In this document: positions 26,441-34,898 of the stretch, one piece after another | Layout: each line of letters begins with the position of its first letter | Position numbering within the stretch: position 1 is the first letter of the stretch | NCBI RefSeq assembly: GCF_018531425.1 | Contig: NZ_JAHBOI010000003.1 | Location: forward strand, 248,001 to 312,000 | Source: Paenarthrobacter sp. DKR-5 | GTDB lineage: Bacteria > Actinomycetota > Actinomycetes > Actinomycetales > Micrococcaceae | Length of the DNA stretch: 64,000 bases | Direction of reading: 5' to 3' | Program-made: the position numbers and the translations under genes | Notes under the pieces: model-generated | Database searches by the model: none | The model's input: only the letters and a program-made list of their open reading frames with translations | Told to the model about the DNA's origin: nothing

Positions 26441-29161
26441 ATGACAGCACGTGACTCCGCGTTGCCCGCTTCCAGGGCTCCCGGCGCCGGCAGTCTGCCT
26501 GCGCCACAGTCGGCGGCCGGCTGGGCCGGCCTGGGGTGGGCGGACGAACTGGATCACGCCATCCGGCTTCTGGAGGCACGCGGAATGTCGGGGGTCGCGG
26601 TTGTCGGTATGCACGGTGCCGGAAAATCCCTTTTCGCCTCGGCCCTCGTGGACACCCTCGGCGCCGGTTTCCACACGGTGCACCTGCACGCGAATCTGCT
26701 CGGTGTCCCTCTTGATTACGGACCCCTTGGCTTCCTGCTGGCCAGGCTACCCGGTGACAGCACCGATTCCCCGACGGCGGTCCTGCACGCAATGGCCAGG
26801 CTGATCCAGGAGGACGCGGCAGGGAAGTCCGCCGTCCTCGTCGTGGACGATGCCTCTGCCCTGGACCACTTCAGCGTCGGGGTGCTCGTGCACCTGGTGG
26901 CAACCGGAACGGCGAAAGTCGTTCTGGTCACCTCGTCGGTGCGCAGCCTCGCCCCCGAGTTCCTCCGGCGATTGCGGGAAGGGCGGTTCGCGACCATCAC
27001 CCTGCAGAACCCCGGAGTGGAACGCGCCGGCGCGATGCTGCGGTCGCTGCTGGGCTCCTCCGTGTCCGCCAGCGCCGTCAGCGCCCTGCACGCCGCATCC
27101 GGCGGCAACCCGGTCTACCTCCGTGCCCTGGCCGAAGACCAGCGCGCGGCCGGGAACCTCGTGTGCACCGGCGGCATCTGGATGCTGCGCGAGGCCGCCC
27201 TCGACCGGTCCGCGCTGGATGACCTGCTCCGCGTCCGGTTGAACCGCGAGAGCCCGGAGGCGCAGGACGTGATCGAGCTGCTGGCCGTGGGCCGGCACGT
27301 CCCGCTCCACGAGCTCGTCGTGCTGTCCAGGGCAGACGTCGTTGCCGAACTCGAAGACAACGGCACCGTCCAGGTGGAAAACGGAGCGCGAGGCTGCGCC
27401 TCGCTGGCCGACCCGCTCTTCGCCGACGCCGTGCGAGGCTGGATTCCGGTGCACCGTCGGCGCGCCCTCTCAGCGCGGTTATCCCGCCCCGACGGTGACG
27501 GGACGGTCCCGCCGAGCGGCCGCCAACTGGTTGATTACGCGCTGCGGACGCTGGACTGCCGGTTGCCCCTTCGCCCCGCCCTGGCGCTCGCGGCCGGCCA
27601 CGCCGCCGCTTCCATGCCGCTGCCGGAAGCGGTGCTCAGCTGCGTGGAGGCCATCAGGCGCGACGACGGCGAATGGTTCACCGGCCAGCTGCTCAAGGCC
27701 GAAGCCTGCCTGCTCCTGGAAAGGCCTGACGAGGCACGGGCGCACCTCGACGAGATCCCGGCAACTCTCGTGGAACAGGCGGAAACCGACGACCTTGTTC
27801 GCTATGTCGCGGACAGATGCGAGATCGACCACGCCGTCGAGTCGCCCCCGCGCTCTCCCGCAGACTGCCTGGCTCGGGCCCGGGGACTTGTCGCTGAAAG
27901 GGACCGTCCAGGCGAAGTGGAAGCCGCCGCCACCCGCCGGGCCGCGGCCAGGCTCGAGGTACTGGCATTCGCCGAGCGCTGCTTTCAGGGGGACTATCAG
28001 GCGGTGCTGGGCCCCTTGGAAGATGCTCTTGCGTCGGGCCGGCTGGCGGAGGAAGACCTGCGGTACCAGTGCGGGGCGCTCCTTGTCGGCGCCCGGTCCG
28101 TATGCGGCCGGGAGCTCGATGCCCTGGACCTGGCCGCACGGTTGACGGCGGAGGCCGGCTTCCGCCACACCGGCCCACACAGCCGGCACGCCCTCGTGAG
28201 CCAGTACTACTTCGCCCTGCTGCTCGCCGGACGGTGGCGTGCCTGCCTGGACCTGGTCCAGCAGGCCTGGGAAGGAAAACTGGCGAGGCTGGCCCGTTCC
28301 GGAGGAGCCGCGGAGACCTACACCGGCCTGGCTTTGGTCTATGCGGGGCAGGGCGCGCGTGCGTTGGAACACCTGCAGTCGGCCGTCGCCCAGCTTGAGG
28401 GCAGGCCCGCCAGAACCCGCCTCGCGACCGCCTACGCGGCCACGGCCTTCGCCTACGCGCAGACCGGTGAGGCGAGCCAGGCGTACAAGTACCTGGAATT
28501 GCTCGCCGGCACGCCGCGCCCAAGGCAGTGGCAGATGATGTCAATCACCATGTTCTGTGAAGCGATGGCGCTGCGTTGGCTGGGGGACGCGTCAGGCCGC
28601 ACGCTGTTGTGGGCCGCCGCACAGGAAGACCTCGGGCACGGGCGCGTGACGACCGCAGGTATCTCCCTGCTGGGCATGAGCATCCCCGGCAACGACGAGG
28701 AGTTCCGTCTCCTCGAGGAGGTCGCCGCACGCCGCCAGGGCCCGCTCGCCGAGCTTTCGCGCACCATCGCCGAGGGCAGCAGGACACGGCGGCCCCGCAG
28801 GCTCCTCGAAGCAGCCGAAATGGCACGGTCCATGGAACTGGAGGCGGTGGAGGCACGCTGCGCTGCATTGGCGGTCGATTTTGCCCGGGAAGCGGGGGAC
28901 GCCGTGTCGGGCAAGGCAGCGCAGGCGCGGCTTGACCGGCTCACCGCGAGCATTCCGCGCCTGCCGGTCACCCCCAGCGTCAGCGCTCCGGTCCTGTCCG
29001 AGCGGGAACGGCAGGTGGCACTGTTGGCAAGCAACGGCGTGCCAAACAAGGAAATCGCGGCGCGCCTTGGCCTTTCCGTCCGAACGGTCGAGGGACACCT
29101 CTACCAAGTCTTCACCAAGCTGGGGGTAACGTCGAGAAGCAGCCTTGCCGGTCTCGTGTGA
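26441..29161 (+). CDS. LAL-type LuxR regulator, array member 3 (A-type)
   Basis: 906 aa from the ATG at 26441, which has a GAGGGG upstream and gives an N-terminus like that of member 1; the frame opens at a GTG at 26336, but that part overlaps the leader hairpin. Walker A GMHGAGKSL (56-64), Walker B AVLVVDDASALD (131-142), SGGNPVYLR, TPR-like helices and the HTH at 852-906 (NKEIAARLGLSVRTVEGHLYQVF). Segments such as LGFLLARLP, DSPTAVLH and AATAFAYAQTG with QAYKYLEL are shared with member 1 and not with member 2, which shows that member 3 is a duplicate of member 1. Walker B has DDA but lacks the His seen in B-types. Confidence 0.9.
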   Translation: MTARDSALPASRAPGAGSLPAPQSAAGWAGLGWADELDHAIRLLEARGMSGVAVVGMHGAGKSLFASALVDTLGAGFHTVHLHANLLGVPLDYGPLGFLLARLPGDSTDSPTAVLHAMARLIQEDAAGKSAVLVVDDASALDHFSVGVLVHLVATGTAKVVLVTSSVRSLAPEFLRRLREGRFATITLQNPGVERAGAMLRSLLGSSVSASAVSALHAASGGNPVYLRALAEDQRAAGNLVCTGGIWMLREAALDRSALDDLLRVRLNRESPEAQDVIELLAVGRHVPLHELVVLSRADVVAELEDNGTVQVENGARGCASLADPLFADAVRGWIPVHRRRALSARLSRPDGDGTVPPSGRQLVDYALRTLDCRLPLRPALALAAGHAAASMPLPEAVLSCVEAIRRDDGEWFTGQLLKAEACLLLERPDEARAHLDEIPATLVEQAETDDLVRYVADRCEIDHAVESPPRSPADCLARARGLVAERDRPGEVEAAATRRAAARLEVLAFAERCFQGDYQAVLGPLEDALASGRLAEEDLRYQCGALLVGARSVCGRELDALDLAARLTAEAGFRHTGPHSRHALVSQYYFALLLAGRWRACLDLVQQAWEGKLARLARSGGAAETYTGLALVYAGQGARALEHLQSAVAQLEGRPARTRLATAYAATAFAYAQTGEASQAYKYLELLAGTPRPRQWQMMSITMFCEAMALRWLGDASGRTLLWAAAQEDLGHGRVTTAGISLLGMSIPGNDEEFRLLEEVAARRQGPLAELSRTIAEGSRTRRPRRLLEAAEMARSMELEAVEARCAALAVDFAREAGDAVSGKAAQARLDRLTASIPRLPVTPSVSAPVLSERERQVALLASNGVPNKEIAARLGLSVRTVEGHLYQVFTKLGVTSRSSLAGLV

Positions 29162-29214
29162 CTCTTTCATTGGGGTGTGCCACAGCGGTGGTATGAAAGG
29201 CAGCGACAAAGGAA

Positions 29215-31881
29215 ATGGCCGAACAACACATAGTCGGCAGGGACAGCGCGCTCGCGGCAGCAGCCGCGGCTGCTGCACGATCGGCCCGCTCAGCGGTGTT
29301 CCTCATCGGCGAACCCGGCATCGGAAAATCCACGATCCTCCGGACATTGGCAGCGCGGCTCTCCGGGCGGATGCCGACGATGAGCGTGAACGCAAGTCCG
29401 TCCCTGTCCGATGTGCCGTACGGTGTCCTCGCACCGTACCTCAGCGGCCTCCGCCCGGAAGAGGTGACCTCTCCGGTTGCAGTTCTTCGGGCGGTACGAG
29501 CGTGGATTGACCGAACCGGGCACCTGAAAGGTCAACCGGTGCTGCTGCTCGTTGATGATGCCCACGACCTCGATGAGGCAACAGCTGCGCTCATCGTCGA
29601 CCTGGTCGGGGCGAACTGGGTCCGCTTTGTCGGCGCGGCGCGACCCCGGCCCGGCATGCCGGCTGCGGTGCTCCAGCTGTGGGCCGAAGGAACAGCGCAG
29701 CGGATCGACCTCGGTCCGTTGGATTGGGAGGCCGTCCACCAACTCGCCGAGCAGCACCTTGGCGGCCCGGTACTGCCCAGCATCAGCCAGCTGCTGCGCC
29801 GTGCCTCCGGCGGAAATCCGCTGTACGCCCTGCAGCTGATGGACGCAGCGGCCGCGACCGGAGCGCTCTTCCGGCGCAACGGAGTGTGGCTGCTGGGCGG
29901 CAGGCTGGACGGCACAGGACCGTCCGTGGCGGTCGAGGAGCAGTGGCGTGGACTTGCCCAGGCGGAACGGGAGGCGCTCTGCATGGTCGCGCTCGCCGAG
30001 CCGGCGCCGCGCGAGGCGGTCGAGGAACTGATGGGCCACGACGTCGTCGATGCCTTGCTCGACAGCCACCTCGCCGTGGCGGCATACGAGCCCGACCCCG
30101 TCCTTCGGCCGAGGTACCCCGTCCACGGGGAGGCACTGCGGACGCTGGTCTCGGCCTCCCGCAGCCTGGAACTGCGCCAGCGCCTGTTATCGCGGATCGG
30201 GCACGAGCCCCGCACAGCGGAGAGTATGATGCGGATGGTCGCCTGGTCGCTCGAATGCGGGGTCGAGGTCGCGGACAAGCAGCTGCTGAGCGCCTCCATC
30301 GAGGCGGCCAAAATGTTCGACGACGAGCTGGCGGCCCGCGCGGCCCGGCTCGTCAGGGATCCGGGGCTGCGCAAATGCGCCCGTACGGTCATGGCGCGGG
30401 TGCATTACAACGCCGGCCGCTACGAGGAGGCCGCGAGTGTCCTCAAGCACGATTTCGGTCGTGGCAATGATGTGCAGGAACTGCTCACGGGCACCTTGCT
30501 GTGGGGAGCGACCCGCACGGCACTGGGCGACGGGCCGGGGGAGATCGCCGCCGATGCGGCCGCGCTGGCCGCCGCCGGTGAGCGCCTCGCCAGGTCGCAC
30601 CCGGGCTCCGAGGCACGGATGAGCCGTTCGGTGAGCCGCCGCGCTGCCGAACTGGAGATGCTTGCCCTGTCCCTGCAGGGGGACTACGCCGGGTTGGGGG
30701 CACGGCTGGACGGCCAGCGTCCTGCGGAAGGGCGTCCGGGACCCGCACCCGCCCCGTCGTTCCTGCATGCGCTGGAGGCCGAACGGCTTCTTGCGGCGGG
30801 GAAGGCTGAGAGCGCCGCGCGGGAAGCCGCGGCGGGCCTTGACCGCCTCGCTGACGAGGAGCAGGATCTCTTCTTTCACCGGGAGTTCCTGCTGATCCGG
30901 TATGTCGCGGCGCTCGCCCTCTGCGGTGAGTGGGAAACGGCTGCCGCTGCCCTCGACTCGTATTCTTCGACCTCCGGGTACGGGCTGCTCCCGTTCGGAG
31001 GCGGCGTCCTCGCGGCACGGGGATTCCTGCTGCTTCGGCAGGGCAGGACGGCAGAAGCAGAGCGGATGCTCGGACCGGCGCTGGAGTCCCTCAAACTGAA
31101 CGATCCGCTGCAGCTGTGTGCGCTGACTGCGTCGATGGAGTTCCTCGCCGCGGCCTCCGGACCGGACGCGGCCTCCGGATTGGACGCCGCCTCCGCCTCT
31201 GCTGCGGCGCTGGAAGCTTACGAGAGCCGGAACCAGCTCGGCCCCCTGTACCAGCGGATGCTGGCCCGGATACTGGTCGCGGCCGGCACCGAAGGGCTCC
31301 ACGGGGACGGCCGGGGGCTCGCGGAACTGGGGCGGCTCGCCGAGGAATGCCGCGGGCCGGACCGGGCCGGACTCCGGATGCAGGCACTCGTGCTGCGCCT
31401 CGAGTGCGGTGACGACGAAGCGGCGCCGGGGTTGCTGGAACTCGCTCCGCTGCTCGAAGGCCGGTGGGCGGCAGCCTGGCGCGCGTATGCCGAGGCACTG
31501 CGGCTCGACGACGGTACAGCCTATGCGCGGGCCGCGGCCGGCTTCCAGGAACTCGGTCTGGCCGCGGCCGCCACACGGTGCTACGACAAGGCAGCAACAG
31601 CGATGCGCAGAGCCGGCGACAAGGCCGGTGAGCGCCAGATGCGCAGGAGCAAGGGAGCTGCCCCTGCGCCCGCGGCCAACGGTGTGACTCCGGGACCGGT
31701 CACCGTGCTGACGGACCGCGAGCGCGACATCGTATCCCTTGCCGTCGACGGCCTCACCGACCGGGAGATTGCCGCCACCCTCCATGTGTCCGTACGCACG
31801 GTCGAAGGGCATCTGTACCGCAGCTACGCCAAGCTGGGCGTGAACCGGCGCGAGCAGCTGCAGGACGTGTTTCGGGGCTGA
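29215..31881 (+). CDS. LAL-type LuxR regulator, array member 4 (B-type)
   Basis: 888 aa, exactly the length of member 2. Begins MAEQHIVGRD; Walker A GEPGIGKST (32-40); Walker B LLLVDDAHDLD (110-120); SGGNPLYAL; shared B-type segments WSLECGVEVAD, RLVRDPGL and LGPALESLKLNDP; an Ala-rich insertion near 645-665 (AASGPDAASGLDAAS); HTH 832-888 with TDREIAATLHVSVRTVEGHLYRSY. The start is weakly placed (AAGGAA two bases before ATG). The 53-bp gap to member 3 contains an inverted repeat CTTTCAT (29164-29170) / ATGAAAG (29193-29199), which might shift the ratio of the two proteins. Confidence 0.9.
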   Translation: MAEQHIVGRDSALAAAAAAAARSARSAVFLIGEPGIGKSTILRTLAARLSGRMPTMSVNASPSLSDVPYGVLAPYLSGLRPEEVTSPVAVLRAVRAWIDRTGHLKGQPVLLLVDDAHDLDEATAALIVDLVGANWVRFVGAARPRPGMPAAVLQLWAEGTAQRIDLGPLDWEAVHQLAEQHLGGPVLPSISQLLRRASGGNPLYALQLMDAAAATGALFRRNGVWLLGGRLDGTGPSVAVEEQWRGLAQAEREALCMVALAEPAPREAVEELMGHDVVDALLDSHLAVAAYEPDPVLRPRYPVHGEALRTLVSASRSLELRQRLLSRIGHEPRTAESMMRMVAWSLECGVEVADKQLLSASIEAAKMFDDELAARAARLVRDPGLRKCARTVMARVHYNAGRYEEAASVLKHDFGRGNDVQELLTGTLLWGATRTALGDGPGEIAADAAALAAAGERLARSHPGSEARMSRSVSRRAAELEMLALSLQGDYAGLGARLDGQRPAEGRPGPAPAPSFLHALEAERLLAAGKAESAAREAAAGLDRLADEEQDLFFHREFLLIRYVAALALCGEWETAAAALDSYSSTSGYGLLPFGGGVLAARGFLLLRQGRTAEAERMLGPALESLKLNDPLQLCALTASMEFLAAASGPDAASGLDAASASAAALEAYESRNQLGPLYQRMLARILVAAGTEGLHGDGRGLAELGRLAEECRGPDRAGLRMQALVLRLECGDDEAAPGLLELAPLLEGRWAAAWRAYAEALRLDDGTAYARAAAGFQELGLAAAATRCYDKAATAMRRAGDKAGERQMRRSKGAAPAPAANGVTPGPVTVLTDRERDIVSLAVDGLTDREIAATLHVSVRTVEGHLYRSYAKLGVNRREQLQDVFRG

Positions 31882-32205
31882 AGCCCGCCGGGCTGTGCCT
31901 GGCGGCTACCTACTCGCCGGTTACCTCCGGTGGTTTCGGGTAGTTTGCGGCTTCTGCGGCGAAGCCAAGTACTTTCCGCTGTCCATCGCGCGTATGGCCT
32001 GAAGCGGCCGGCAGGAACCAAGTAGTCCGGTCCCACGAAACTGCGTACCGCCCGAGAGTTGGCGGACGGCCCCGCCCAAGGAAGTCGAGTACCGCTTACT
32101 CGTGCCCGCCCCGCATACCCAAACCTAGGTTGGAGCTACTGGGAAAGTGCTGACGGCGCCGAAAGGATCCGCGTACTTCAATTGCATACCGGGGGAGGAA
32201 TTCAC
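31882..32205 (+). promoter_or_regulatory. Long promoter region of array pair 3 with operator-like motifs
   Basis: About 320 bases without a large gene, notably AT-richer than the flanks. It contains CAAGTAC (31966-31972) and CAAGTAG (32019-32025), the latter matching sites in both divergent polysaccharide promoters, and a perfect palindrome CGAGTA-N5-TACTCG (32086-32102). TTACTCGTGC (32096-32105) recurs upstream of member 3. A weak CTGACG/TACTTC pair (18-base spacer) near 32150-32179 could be the promoter. Confidence 0.4.
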
Positions 32206-32271
32206 ATGTTTGCCAGGTCTCATTGTCGGTCTCACTTTGACCGTCCGCTGCAGGACGGGGTTCGGTCATGA
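32206..32271 (+). CDS. Putative 21-aa leader peptide coupled to array member 5
   Basis: ATG at 32206 follows the strongest ribosome-binding site in the region, GGGGGAGGAATTCAC. It encodes MFARSHCRSHFDRPLQDGVRS and stops in a TGA that overlaps the ATG of the member 5 gene (ATGA at 32268). Member 5 itself has only a weak GACGGGG site. The arrangement suggests translational coupling, or a regulatory upstream ORF, rather than a functional peptide, though the peptide is Arg/His-rich and carries one Cys. No homologue is recognised. Confidence 0.5.
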   Translation: MFARSHCRSHFDRPLQDGVRS

Positions 32272-34898
32272 CCGCCTCCTACGCCCGGGGGCCGTTCGTC
32301 GGCCGGGCAGCGCTGGTCGAAGAACTCATCGAGGCCGTGGGCCGGCAGCGTGGCCGCGGGGCCATCCTGGTTGGACCGGCCGGCGTCGGCAAGACCTCCC
32401 TGGCGCTGCGGGCCCTGGAACAGGCCTCCGATAAGGCAGCGGTGGTGCGTGTCCATGGCAGCTCCGCCGTTTCCGGCCTGAGCTACGGGGCCCTCCGGTC
32501 GCTCCTGCAGGGGGCCAGCCCGGAAGTTTTCGAACAGCCCGTCCTGCTGATGCGCGCACTGACCAAACAACTCCAGGCCCGCGGCAACGGCAAGCAGGTC
32601 ATCCTGTTCGTGGACAACGCCCAGCAGCTCGACGACCTCGGGGCGATGGCCCTGCGGCAGCTGGTCATCGCCGGCACGGTCACCTTGCTTGCCGTCTGCG
32701 AGGACCTGCCCAAGGTCCGCGGCGAGCTCATGAGCCTGTGGCGCGACGGTCTGCTCACCCGCATCGATGTCGGCCCCTTTGATCTGGCCGAAACCACGGA
32801 CTGGCTTGCCGCACATTTGGGCGCTCCGGTGTCTCGGGCCGCCGCGCAGGCGCTGTGGGACGCGAGTTCGGGCAACCCGCTGTTGCTGAAGATGCTGCTG
32901 CAGGCCCAGGTGGATGCGCGCACGCTCGTCGACGAGCAGGGGGTCTGGGTCCTGGCCGGCACCTTGGTGCACAGCCCGCAGATTGTGCACACAGTGATGG
33001 CCACTCTCGGCCAGCTCTCCCTCTCGGAAAAGCGTGCCTTGGAAACAGCGGCGCTGTCGCAGGCCCTGCCGCTGGAGCTGCTGCTGCAAAGCACGGACCG
33101 CCGGGCAGTCGACTCGCTGCAGACCAAGGGGCTGCTGCAGGTCGAACGCACGGCGCCTCCGCTCGTCCGCGTGAAGCGGAGCCTGACTGCCGAGGTGATC
33201 AGGGGCCAGATCCCTCCGGGCCGCCGGCAGGAGCTGCGCGAAGGACTTATGGAGGCCATGGGCAGCGCTGCCGTCCCGGCGGTCGGCACGCTGGCACTGA
33301 CTTCCTGCGCGCTCGACTGCGCCGTGGAGCTCGACGCCGAGACGCTGATCACCGCGGCGCGGCTGGCAAACCGCCTCGACGAGCCCCGCAACGCGCTGCG
33401 CTTCCTGGCCGCCGTGCCGGGGCAGGACCAGCCTGCCGCGGCGCTGGTGGAAAAGGCAGCGGCTCTGCTGGCCGTGGGGGAGAACGCGGCGGCGGCCAAC
33501 GTGCTCGCCCACGCCGAGCGTGCCGGTGGCGGTACGGCACTGGACGCGGTCCAGCTGCGGATCCTGCGGAGCCGCCTGCTGCGCGCCAGCACGGAGGGAT
33601 GGCGGGACGCCGCTTCGGCCCTGGCCGGCCCCGGCGCGGAGGAGCGCGGCGCCGGGCCGGTCGACGGGCAGGACGAGGGCACCAGCCTCCTGCAGCTCGC
33701 CGGGCTCGAACTCGCCGCCTACCAGGGCCGCTACACGGACATCGAGGACGGACTCTTCACCCTCTTCACCAGGGGCTGCACGGCCGACATCCGGCTGCGC
33801 GCCGGCGCGCTGCTCTTCGAAACGTGGGCGATCTCGGGACTGCAGGGCAAAGCCGAGCGGCTCGCCGTCGACCTGTCCGTCCAGCTCGAACGCCCCGAGG
33901 TCCTTCCGCACACCCGCCACGAGGTCCAGGCACGGCTGTTCACCGCCTTCCTGACCACCGGCATCTGGGAACAGTGCGACAGATCACTCGCGGCGGGGGC
34001 CGGGAGCGCGGGCGTCGCCGACCTGCGCCAGGCCACCGCCAACCAGCTGTGGGAAGGCGTCCTGCAGGCCTACCGAGGCAACGCTGAACGGGCGTTGGAA
34101 CACCTGCGGCCAGCAGTCAGCCAGCTGCGGGTGACCGACCCGGACGGCTCGTTGCTGCTGGCGACCGCGGCCGCCGGGTACGCGTACGCTCTGGCCGGCG
34201 AGAAGAACCTCTCGCTGGACTGTCTGGGCGAATTCAAGCGCTGCGGCGGACACGCCAGCTGGCTGGTCCGCAGCACCGCCCGGTATTTCGCCACCCTCGC
34301 CTCGGCCGAACTGGCGTCGCGGGAGCTGGCCATCGAAAGGCTCGTCGCACAGGCCGACGCCGCGCGGGAGCGGGGCGCGATAGCCCAGGAACTGCGCCTG
34401 CTCAGCGGGGCCGTCCGGCTGGGCGGACTGGAATGGGTGGCCCGGCTCGCCGGCGTCGCGCACGAAAACCAGGGACACTTCGCCCAGATCTGCCTCCTGT
34501 ACGCCTCGGGGCTGGAAAACTCCAACCCCGGGCAGCTGCTGAGGGCGCTCCAGACGGCAACGGTCCTCGCCGATGACGGGTTCGCCGGCGACATCGCCCG
34601 GGCGACGGCGGACATGGCCAAGGAAACCGGGGACCGGGACACCCTCCACACCGCACGGCAGTTCCTGCAGGCCAGTGCCCGCCGCTGCGGCGGGGTGGAC
34701 CTGCTCCACGGTGACATCCAGATCCTGACGGCACGCGAGTTGGAAGTGGCCGCCGATGTGATCTCCGGAGCCAGCAACAGGGCCATCGCTGCGAAGATGA
34801 ACGTGTCGGTGCGCACGGTGGAGGGCCACCTGTACAAGATCTACGGCAAGCTCAACATCACGAGCCGGGCGGAACTGCGGGAGGTCCTGGCCTCATGA
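32268..34898 (+). CDS. LAL-type LuxR regulator, array member 5 (A-like)
   Basis: 876 aa. FVGRAALVEEL entry; Walker A GPAGVGKTS (36-44); Walker B VILFVDNAQQLD (111-122) with Asn in place of the second acidic residue, as in member 1; ASSGNPLLLK; TPR-like region; HTH 820-876 (NRAIAAKMNVSVRTVEGHLYKIY, then GKLNITSRAEL). The Walker B variant, the AAAGYAYALAG helix and the SRAEL ending place it with the A-type, though its N-terminus resembles B-types. It overlaps member 6 by 4 bp (ATGA), the tightest pair of the three, and starts inside the stop of a short leader ORF. Confidence 0.9.
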   Translation: MTASYARGPFVGRAALVEELIEAVGRQRGRGAILVGPAGVGKTSLALRALEQASDKAAVVRVHGSSAVSGLSYGALRSLLQGASPEVFEQPVLLMRALTKQLQARGNGKQVILFVDNAQQLDDLGAMALRQLVIAGTVTLLAVCEDLPKVRGELMSLWRDGLLTRIDVGPFDLAETTDWLAAHLGAPVSRAAAQALWDASSGNPLLLKMLLQAQVDARTLVDEQGVWVLAGTLVHSPQIVHTVMATLGQLSLSEKRALETAALSQALPLELLLQSTDRRAVDSLQTKGLLQVERTAPPLVRVKRSLTAEVIRGQIPPGRRQELREGLMEAMGSAAVPAVGTLALTSCALDCAVELDAETLITAARLANRLDEPRNALRFLAAVPGQDQPAAALVEKAAALLAVGENAAAANVLAHAERAGGGTALDAVQLRILRSRLLRASTEGWRDAASALAGPGAEERGAGPVDGQDEGTSLLQLAGLELAAYQGRYTDIEDGLFTLFTRGCTADIRLRAGALLFETWAISGLQGKAERLAVDLSVQLERPEVLPHTRHEVQARLFTAFLTTGIWEQCDRSLAAGAGSAGVADLRQATANQLWEGVLQAYRGNAERALEHLRPAVSQLRVTDPDGSLLLATAAAGYAYALAGEKNLSLDCLGEFKRCGGHASWLVRSTARYFATLASAELASRELAIERLVAQADAARERGAIAQELRLLSGAVRLGGLEWVARLAGVAHENQGHFAQICLLYASGLENSNPGQLLRALQTATVLADDGFAGDIARATADMAKETGDRDTLHTARQFLQASARRCGGVDLLHGDIQILTARELEVAADVISGASNRAIAAKMNVSVRTVEGHLYKIYGKLNITSRAELREVLAS

